Assembly: GCA_029054535.1 (NCBI GenBank) | Contig: JAIDFC010000111.1 | Coordinates: 1-9,635, forward strand | DNA: 9,635 nucleotides | DNA from: Rikenella sp. | GTDB taxonomy: Bacteria > Bacteroidota > Bacteroidia > Bacteroidales > Rikenellaceae | Reading direction: 5' to 3' | In this document: in pieces, positions 1 to 4,366 of the stretch | How the letters are laid out: each line of letters opens with the position of its first letter | Numbering within the stretch: the stretch's first letter is position 1 | The notes under the pieces: model-generated | Told to the model about the DNA's origin: nothing | What the model saw: only the letters and a program-made list of their open reading frames with translations | Databases searched by the model: none | Program-made: the position numbers and the translations under genes

Positions 1-672
1 GTGTGGAACCGCCCCGGACTCTCGGCCCACGATCGCAGCATGATTACCGTGGCGACTCTGGTCGGCAAAGGGATCGTCGACTCGTCGCTCGGACACCACC
101 TCGAATTCGCCCGGGCCAACGGCGTTACCCGGACCGAAATCTCGGAGATGCTGACCCACATCGCCTTTTACGCCGGATGGCCCAATGCCTGGGCGACGTT
201 CCGGCTGGCCAAAGAGGTCTGGGCGGACGATACGACCGCGGAAGATGCCAAGGCCGCTTTCCAGCGCGAAATGATCTTCCCGGTCGGCGAACCGAATACG
301 GCGTACGCGCAGTATTTCATCGGTAACAGTTACCTCGCCCGCATTTCGTCGGAACAAGTTTCCGTCGCAAACGTTACCTTCGAGCCTCGCTGCCGCAACA
401 ACTGGCACATCCACCGGGCCACCGAGGGCGGCGGACAGATGCTCGTAGGCGTGGCCGGTCGCGGCTGGTACCAGGAGGAGGGAAAACCCGCTGTGGAGAT
501 TCTACCCGGCACGGTGATCCACATTCCGGCCGGGGTGAAGCACTGGCACGGCGCAGCGGCCGACAGCTGGTTCGCGCACCTGGCGTTCGAGGTGCCGAGC
601 GAGAACGCCTCGACCGAGTGGCTCGAACCCGTAACCGACGAACTGTACGACGAACTCTCTAAAAACGAATAG
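1..672 (+). CDS. Carboxymuconolactone decarboxylase-cupin fusion protein (5' truncated by the window edge)
   Basis: The frame is open from base 1 and begins inside a conserved CMD-family segment (WNRPGLSAHDRSMITVA), so the first codon GTG is probably an internal Val and the true start lies upstream. Residues 1-75 (window numbering) form the CMD/AhpD-like helical domain, including the conserved TRTEISEMLTHIAFYAGWP stretch. There is no CxxC, so it is the PcaC-like type rather than a peroxidase AhpD. Residues 125-200 form a cupin: motif 1 supplies His136, His138 and Glu142, and motif 2 (PAGVKHWHG) supplies His181, a complete metal-binding set. The family carries out decarboxylase or related reactions on small carboxylic or lactone substrates, but gut Bacteroidota generally lack the aromatic pathway of true PcaC, so the substrate is unknown. 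No signal is visible because the N-terminus is missing. The stop codon abuts the ATG of the exported flavodoxin, so the two are almost certainly co-transcribed. Confidence 0.88.
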   Translation: MWNRPGLSAHDRSMITVATLVGKGIVDSSLGHHLEFARANGVTRTEISEMLTHIAFYAGWPNAWATFRLAKEVWADDTTAEDAKAAFQREMIFPVGEPNTAYAQYFIGNSYLARISSEQVSVANVTFEPRCRNNWHIHRATEGGGQMLVGVAGRGWYQEEGKPAVEILPGTVIHIPAGVKHWHGAAADSWFAHLAFEVPSENASTEWLEPVTDELYDELSKNE

Positions 673-1188
673 ATGAAACGGATTCTTTTGCTCTTAACCA
701 CTCTGTTTGCGATGACCTCTTCAAGTTTCGGACAATCGGGCGGCCAGTCGAAGACGCTGGCGATCTACTTTTCGGCCACGGGTACCACGGCCCGCGCGGC
801 GCAACGCATCGCTCGGGAGACAGGCGGCGACCTGTATCGGATCGAACCGGCAACGGCCTATACGTCGGCCGACCTGGACTGGCGGAACGCCCGCTCGCGC
901 AGCTCCGTGGAGATGAACGACCCGAAATCGAGGCCGGCGATCAAAAAATCGACCGCCGCGCCGGACATCGAGGCTTACGAGACGATCTACCTCGGTTACC
1001 CGATCTGGTGGGACCAGGCTCCGCGGGTCGTTCAGACCTTCATCGAGAGCCACCCCGAATTGAAAGGTAAACGGGTCGTTCCGTTCGCCACGTCGGGCAG
1101 CAGCGGCATCGCCAACAGCGTCGCCAAGCTCCGCCAGGCATATCCCGAGATCGACTGGCAGTTGGGACGGCTCATGAATCGCCCGTAA
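673..1188 (+). CDS. Exported flavodoxin-like protein
   Basis: This 171-residue protein opens with a signal peptide (MKRILLLLTTLFAMTSSSFG, cleavage near residue 20-21; no lipobox Cys), so it should be periplasmic. The mature part has a flavodoxin fold: strand plus FMN phosphate loop YFSATGTTARAA near residues 32-43, the segment IYLGYPIWWDQAP near 105-117 that usually packs on the flavin, and a third loop VVPFATSGSSGIANS near 134-149. The size suits the single-domain flavodoxins (Flavodoxin_4 type) common in Bacteroides and relatives. The likely role is FMN-dependent electron transfer or reduction of a small molecule; the partner is unknown. The ATG follows the upstream stop with no gap, which fixes the start and indicates an operon with the CMD-cupin gene. 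What is unusual is the export: most flavodoxins are cytoplasmic and depend on cytoplasmic reductases. Confidence 0.86.
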   Translation: MKRILLLLTTLFAMTSSSFGQSGGQSKTLAIYFSATGTTARAAQRIARETGGDLYRIEPATAYTSADLDWRNARSRSSVEMNDPKSRPAIKKSTAAPDIEAYETIYLGYPIWWDQAPRVVQTFIESHPELKGKRVVPFATSGSSGIANSVAKLRQAYPEIDWQLGRLMNRP

Positions 1189-1225
1189 CCGCACGGGGGG
1201 GGACTGAAAATCGAAAGTTTATCGC

Positions 1226-1233
1226 TATTTTTG
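1226..1233 (+). promoter_or_regulatory. Putative Bacteroidota -7 promoter box upstream of the Gdx gene
   Basis: TATTTTTG fits the Bacteroidota housekeeping -7 consensus TAnnTTTG exactly. It lies 36 bp before the ATG at 1270, giving a leader of about 30 nt. No good TTTG/TTG -33 element is seen at the usual 19-21 bp upstream, which is common in this phylum. It is the only promoter-like site between the flavodoxin and the exporter gene and probably drives the exporter and the small gene behind it. Confidence 0.55.
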
Positions 1234-1269
1234 TATCCGGACCACCGTGTAACGACTACTGAAGTAACG

Positions 1270-1593
1270 ATGAACTGGATCATTCTGATTGTCGCCGGCC
1301 TCTTCGAGGCCGGTTTCGCTTTCTGCCTCGGGAAGATGAAAGGGGCGGCCGGAACCGAGTATTATCTTTGGGGGTTGGGATTCCTGATATCGCTGGGGCT
1401 GAGCATGACGCTGCTGGGCTGGGCGGCACGGAGCCTGCCGATCGGAACGGCCTACCCGGTCTGGACCGGAATCGGGGCCGTGGGGACCGTCGTGCTGGGC
1501 ATTCTGTTTCTGAACGAACCGGTTACCGTGGCTCGGGTGGTTTTCATCACGATGCTGATCGCCTCGATCATCGGGCTGAAAATCGCCGGATAG
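1270..1593 (+). CDS. sugE: Guanidinium exporter of the small multidrug resistance family (Gdx/SugE type)
   Basis: This is a 107-residue, four-helix inner-membrane protein of SMR length. The first helix carries the essential proton/substrate-coupling Glu13 in the context IVAGLFEAGFA, matching the IAGLLE motif of E. coli SugE/Gdx. The second helix has SMTLLGWA and the loop SLPIGTAYPVWTGIGAVGTV, the signature that separates the Gdx subtype (guanidinium/H+ antiporters) from EmrE/Qac drug pumps. The last helix ends IIGLKIAG, very like E. coli SugE. A difference is Phe16 where E. coli has Trp16. Only one SMR gene is present, so it should work as an antiparallel dual-topology homodimer. An in-frame TTG at 1231 would extend the protein by 13 polar residues and lies inside the -7 box, so ATG 1270 is preferred. 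No guanidine riboswitch is recognised in the short leader. It is followed after 7 bp by the DUF6678-like gene. Confidence 0.9.
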   Translation: MNWIILIVAGLFEAGFAFCLGKMKGAAGTEYYLWGLGFLISLGLSMTLLGWAARSLPIGTAYPVWTGIGAVGTVVLGILFLNEPVTVARVVFITMLIASIIGLKIAG

Positions 1594-1600
1594 CTCGCTC

Positions 1601-2077
1601 ATGGATAACAGAAGCGAAATATATGCCCGATACAAAGCCGCCGTGGCCGTCCGGTGCGCGCCGGAATATCGGCAGCGGGTCGAGGAGGTCATTCGACGGC
1701 GCGGGCTGTCGTCCGCGATGAACGACACCCGGTGGTTGGAGCTGCAGGCCGCCATACGGGCCGTTCCGGAGACTTTTCGACCGGCCTACGTCTGTCGACT
1801 TCTCCCGGACGAGGCGGAGCATACGCCGTATTTCGGAGAGGCGCCGACCTGGGTTGGGGCTTGGGAGTGGTTTGCCGACGATTGGGAGGCCGCGCCGCCG
1901 CCCTTTTTCAGTATCGAATGGATGTCGATCCATCCTCGACAGACCATTGATCGCGGCAAGCTGATCGCCCCGGCGATCGAAGACCGCTCGGAACTGCTGG
2001 TCGAGATACTCCGAAAAAGCCGCATACCGTACGAGGAGATCCAGCCGCATACATTCCTTATCCGCGGGTACCGATAA
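1601..2077 (+). CDS. Small conserved hypothetical protein, DUF6678-like
   Basis: This 158-residue soluble protein has no signal peptide or membrane segment. From residue 40 it reads MNDTRWLELQAAI, with a central Trp/Phe-rich acidic stretch (WVGAWEWFADDWE, about residues 84-96), then FFSIEWMSIHP and a C-terminal ELLVEILRKSRIPYEE...FLIRGY. This layout (NDTKW-type start, IEW strand, IPYE near the end, final GY) recalls the DUF6678 family from memory; no function is known for that family. The first 39 residues are a basic helical extension. Met40 (position 1718) could be an alternative start, but ATG 1601 sits 7 bp after the exporter stop and suits translational coupling. It is presumably co-transcribed with the Gdx gene. 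Coding status is well supported by the uninterrupted frame and position; the family assignment is tentative. Confidence 0.72.
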   Translation: MDNRSEIYARYKAAVAVRCAPEYRQRVEEVIRRRGLSSAMNDTRWLELQAAIRAVPETFRPAYVCRLLPDEAEHTPYFGEAPTWVGAWEWFADDWEAAPPPFFSIEWMSIHPRQTIDRGKLIAPAIEDRSELLVEILRKSRIPYEEIQPHTFLIRGYR

Positions 2078-2087
2078 CCGCAGATAC

Positions 2088-2168
2088 GAACGAACATCGA
2101 CATTCGGCCCGGGACGCAAAATAACAACCCGTCGCCGAACGTTCGTTCTCTAACGGGAAAAACGAACG
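2088..2168 (+). repeat. Overlapping inverted repeats in the gap before the metallophosphoesterase gene
   Basis: Three related arms lie in this 112-bp gap: GAACGAAC at 2088-2095, CGTTCGTTC at 2140-2148 and AACGAACG at 2161-2168. The middle arm can pair perfectly over 8 bp with the first (2088-2095 with 2141-2148, 45-nt loop) or with the third (2140-2147 with 2161-2168, 13-nt loop). The segment 2136-2145 is also a 10-bp palindrome (CGAACGTTCG). No T-tract follows, so it is not a classical terminator. It could be an operator or a switchable leader structure. No TAnnTTTG box is visible in the gap. Confidence 0.5.
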
Positions 2169-2189
2169 ACACAAAACGACAGAACCGCT

Positions 2190-3356
2190 ATGATGACCCT
2201 ATTTCTCATCCTCTTTCTGCTCCTGCTTCTGCTGCCGGACCTTTACATTTGGTTCGCATTCGTGCGCGGGGTCGCGGGCGGCGGGTGGACGATCCTCTAC
2301 TGGACGCCGACCGTGCTGGCCCTCGTTGCGCTGGGCTGCTGGCTGGGCGGCGTGTGGCAGGAGGGGACCGTACGCCTCTTCGTCGGCCTGTTGATGTGCA
2401 TCGCCGCGCCGAAAGCGGTTTTCTCCCTCTGTTCGCTGGCGGGGCGAGGCATCGGGCTGCTCGTACCGCATGCCGGACGGGTCGGGACAGTCGTCGGGAT
2501 CGTCGCGGCGGTCGGGGTTTGCGTAGCCTCTTACTACGGTTTCGCACGCGGATGGAAACGTCTGGAGCTGCAGGAAACCTCGATCGTTTCGGAGGAAGTG
2601 CCCGCCGCGTTCGACGGCTATCGCATCGTTCAGCTCTCGGACCTGCACGTGGGGACGTACGGCAGCGACACGACCTACCTCCAACGCCTCGTCGACCGGG
2701 TCAACGGGTTGAGGCCCGACCTGATCGTCTTCACGGGCGACTTAGTAAACACCTCGGCCGATGAGCTCGAACCGTTCCTCGGGGTTCTGTCGCGGCTCCA
2801 GGCGCCGGACGGCGTCTACTCGGTGCTCGGGAATCACGACTACTGCATCTACCGGCGGTTCGACCGGCCGGACGAAGCGGCCCGCGACCGAGCGGTCCTG
2901 ATCGACCGCGAGCGGGCGATGGGCTGGGACCTGCTGCTGAACGAACACCGGATCCTGCGTCGGGGCGAGGACAGCATCGCCCTGATCGGCGTGGAGAACA
3001 ACGGCCGTTCGCCCTTCACCTCGCGCGGCGACCTGCCGCGGGCGATGCGAGGTCTGCCGGAGGGAGCGTTCAAAATCCTGCTGAGCCACGATCCGAGCCA
3101 TTGGCGGCGCGAGGTGCTGCCTGCGAGCGACATCCAGCTCACCCTTTCGGGCCACACCCACGCCATGCAGCTGAAATTGGGCAGTTTTTCACCCTCGCGG
3201 TGGAGCTATCCGGAATGGGGCGGTCTGTATCGCGAGGGGAAGCAACAACTCTTCGTCTCGCTGGGCGTCGGCGGCTCGGTCCCTTTCCGGTTCGGCGCCT
3301 GGCCCGAGATCGATCTGTTGGTACTGCGCTGTGCAAATCGACCGAAAAATTCGTAA
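2190..3356 (+). CDS. Membrane-anchored calcineurin-like metallophosphoesterase (YkuE-like)
   Basis: This 388-residue protein has about four hydrophobic segments (roughly residues 4-24, 34-54, 60-81 and 97-118) followed by a calcineurin-like phosphoesterase domain from about residue 140. All metal-site motifs are present in order: DLH (Asp151, His153), GDLVN (Asp184), GNHD (Asn215, His216, Asp217), SHDP (His300) and GHTH (His322, His324). The enzyme should therefore be an active two-metal phosphoesterase held at the inner membrane. The YkuE-like group includes lipid- or nucleotide-diphosphate hydrolases, but the substrate here cannot be read from sequence. Start codons ATG 2190 and ATG 2193 are tandem; the first is used. 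The leader is A-rich with no clear Shine-Dalgarno site, as usual in Bacteroidota. The AraC gene begins 10 bp after the stop, so the two may be co-transcribed. Confidence 0.9.
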   Translation: MMTLFLILFLLLLLLPDLYIWFAFVRGVAGGGWTILYWTPTVLALVALGCWLGGVWQEGTVRLFVGLLMCIAAPKAVFSLCSLAGRGIGLLVPHAGRVGTVVGIVAAVGVCVASYYGFARGWKRLELQETSIVSEEVPAAFDGYRIVQLSDLHVGTYGSDTTYLQRLVDRVNGLRPDLIVFTGDLVNTSADELEPFLGVLSRLQAPDGVYSVLGNHDYCIYRRFDRPDEAARDRAVLIDRERAMGWDLLLNEHRILRRGEDSIALIGVENNGRSPFTSRGDLPRAMRGLPEGAFKILLSHDPSHWRREVLPASDIQLTLSGHTHAMQLKLGSFSPSRWSYPEWGGLYREGKQQLFVSLGVGGSVPFRFGAWPEIDLLVLRCANRPKNS

Positions 3357-3361
3357 CTTCG
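3354..3361 (+). promoter_or_regulatory. Possible weak -7 box overlapping the metallophosphoesterase stop codon
   Basis: TAACTTCG resembles TAnnTTTG with one change (C for T at the seventh position) and begins at the TAA stop of the phosphoesterase gene. If used, transcription would start at or very near ATG 3367, giving a leaderless or nearly leaderless araC-type mRNA. There is no clear -33 element. A chance match is quite possible. Confidence 0.28.
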
Positions 3362-3366
3362 GCGAA

Positions 3367-4206
3367 ATGAACGATTCGTTATCGGTATCGTCCGTCCGGG
3401 AGACCCTGCGATCGATCGCCGACCGGCCGGAGAACGGTCGGCTGGCCGAAGTTTCGCGCCTCGTGTCGTTCCGTCCGTACGAGACCTACGGCCCCCACCG
3501 CCACCGCCGCATCGAGATCAACTACGTGAAGCGGGGCAACTGCATTCTGCGGCTGGCCCACGGAAGCGCCGGTTTCAAACGGGACGAAACGATGCTGATC
3601 GGTTCGGAAGTCGAACACTATTTCGAGGCCGGAGCAGAAGGGGCCACCTTGATCCAACTGGAGTTCCAGCCCGACATCTTCGGGCCGCCGGAGCAGGGAT
3701 TTCCTCCGCTTCCGGACAGCGAAAGCGGCGTAATGCGCATCGCCAACAACCTCGGCATCCTGCGCGCCGTACAGCGGATCGTCAACGAGCTGGAGGAGAG
3801 ACAGGAAGACTACGAATCCCTGGTGCTGCTCTACTACACCGAGCTGCTGATCCTGCTGCGCCGTTACCTGAACCGCACCTCCCTCTCGATCGGTTCCGAC
3901 CCGGCGATGCAGTCCGCTTTGGCGACGATCCGCACCCGTTTCGCCGAGCCGCTCGCCATCGGCGACATCGCCGTCGAGTCCGGTGTCAGCAGCCGCTACC
4001 TGCGCAAACTCTTCGACCGCTACCTGAACCTCTCTCCGCTCGCATACCTGACCCAGGTGCGGATCGACCGCGCGATCGAGTTGCTTCGGAACACCGAAAT
4101 GTCGGTCAAAGAGGTAGCTTTCGCCTGCGGATTCCAGTCGCCCCAGTACTTCGCACGCATCTTCCGGCGGCAGACCGGGCGCTCGCCCAAGAGCCTGACC
4201 CGATAG
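3367..4206 (+). CDS. AraC-family transcriptional regulator with cupin-like sensor domain
   Basis: This is a 279-residue cytoplasmic DNA-binding protein. Residues about 25-105 form an AraC-type cupin-like ligand-binding domain (PHRHRRIEINYVKRG near 43-57, then a beta-rich stretch to LIQLEFQP). Residues about 180-279 form the double helix-turn-helix: first HTH IGDIAVESGVSSRYLRKLF (198-216), second HTH MSVKEVAFACGFQSPQYFARIF (about 245-266), ending in the typical GRSPKSL. The second HTH is a very good family match. Sensor domains of this type usually bind a sugar or other small molecule, and the gene lies just ahead of the glycosidase operon, so it is the likely local activator; that is an inference from position. 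An in-frame GTG at 3331 would add 12 residues, but those overlap the phosphoesterase tail and carry no family similarity, so ATG 3367 is chosen. Confidence 0.9.
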   Translation: MNDSLSVSSVRETLRSIADRPENGRLAEVSRLVSFRPYETYGPHRHRRIEINYVKRGNCILRLAHGSAGFKRDETMLIGSEVEHYFEAGAEGATLIQLEFQPDIFGPPEQGFPPLPDSESGVMRIANNLGILRAVQRIVNELEERQEDYESLVLLYYTELLILLRRYLNRTSLSIGSDPAMQSALATIRTRFAEPLAIGDIAVESGVSSRYLRKLFDRYLNLSPLAYLTQVRIDRAIELLRNTEMSVKEVAFACGFQSPQYFARIFRRQTGRSPKSLTR

Positions 4207-4253
4207 ATTCCGAACCGTGCCGAATAAAAGAGTTCCGTTTCATACACGTTTTC

Positions 4254-4276
4254 GTCGATTCCATGCCCGAATCGAC
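4254..4276 (+). repeat. Perfect 8-bp dyad (candidate operator) upstream of the glycosidase operon
   Basis: GTCGATTC, a 7-nt spacer (CATGCCC) and GAATCGAC form a perfect inverted repeat. It lies 47 bp after the AraC stop and 44 bp before the -7 box at 4321. No U-run follows it, so a terminator is unlikely. The size and position suit a binding site for a dimeric regulator, though AraC proteins more often bind direct repeats. Confidence 0.5.
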
Positions 4277-4304
4277 CCGTATCACCTGGCCGAACATGCG
4301 GCCG

Positions 4305-4353
4305 TTTTGGGTTCGTTCCGTAATTTTGTACCGATTCAGAACCGAACCTAAAA
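4305..4353 (+). repeat. Long inverted repeat flanking the glycosidase-operon -7 box
   Basis: TTTTGGGTTCG (4305-4315) and CGAACCTAAAA (4343-4353) are 11-nt arms complementary at 10 of 11 positions, the exception being a G opposite T. They are separated by 27 bp that hold the -7 box. The left arm lies upstream of the expected transcription start, so the symmetry would act in DNA (operator or looping) rather than as an mRNA hairpin. Confidence 0.45.
4321..4328 (+). promoter_or_regulatory. Putative Bacteroidota -7 promoter box of the GH2/GH95-like operon
   Basis: TAATTTTG fits TAnnTTTG exactly and lies 38 bp before ATG 4367, predicting a start near 4333-4336 and an A-rich leader of about 30 nt (ending in ACCCAAACAACCG). 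No -33 TTTG is found at 19-21 bp; a TTTG at 4306-4309 is only 11 bp away. The lack of a -33 element would suit a promoter that needs an activator such as the neighbouring AraC protein. Confidence 0.62.
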
Positions 4354-4366
4354 ACCCAAACAACCG

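Noticed and set aside
1182..1197. CCCGT/ACGGG hairpin as a terminator for the flavodoxin operon
   Set aside because: The stem is only 5 bp, includes the stop codon and is followed by a G-run rather than a T-run.
1231..1269. TTG at 1231 as the start of the Gdx exporter
   Set aside because: It lies within the -7 box and would add 13 polar residues before a first helix that matches SugE from its own Met at 1270.
1189..1269. Guanidine riboswitch ahead of the Gdx gene
   Set aside because: No paired hairpins with ACGR loops (class II) and no other guanidine riboswitch pattern could be recognised; the leader predicted from the -7 box is only about 30 nt.
3331..3366. GTG at 3331 as the start of the AraC-type regulator
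   Set aside because: The added 12 residues overlap the phosphoesterase C-terminus and do not resemble the family; ATG 3367 gives a normal-length protein just after the upstream stop.
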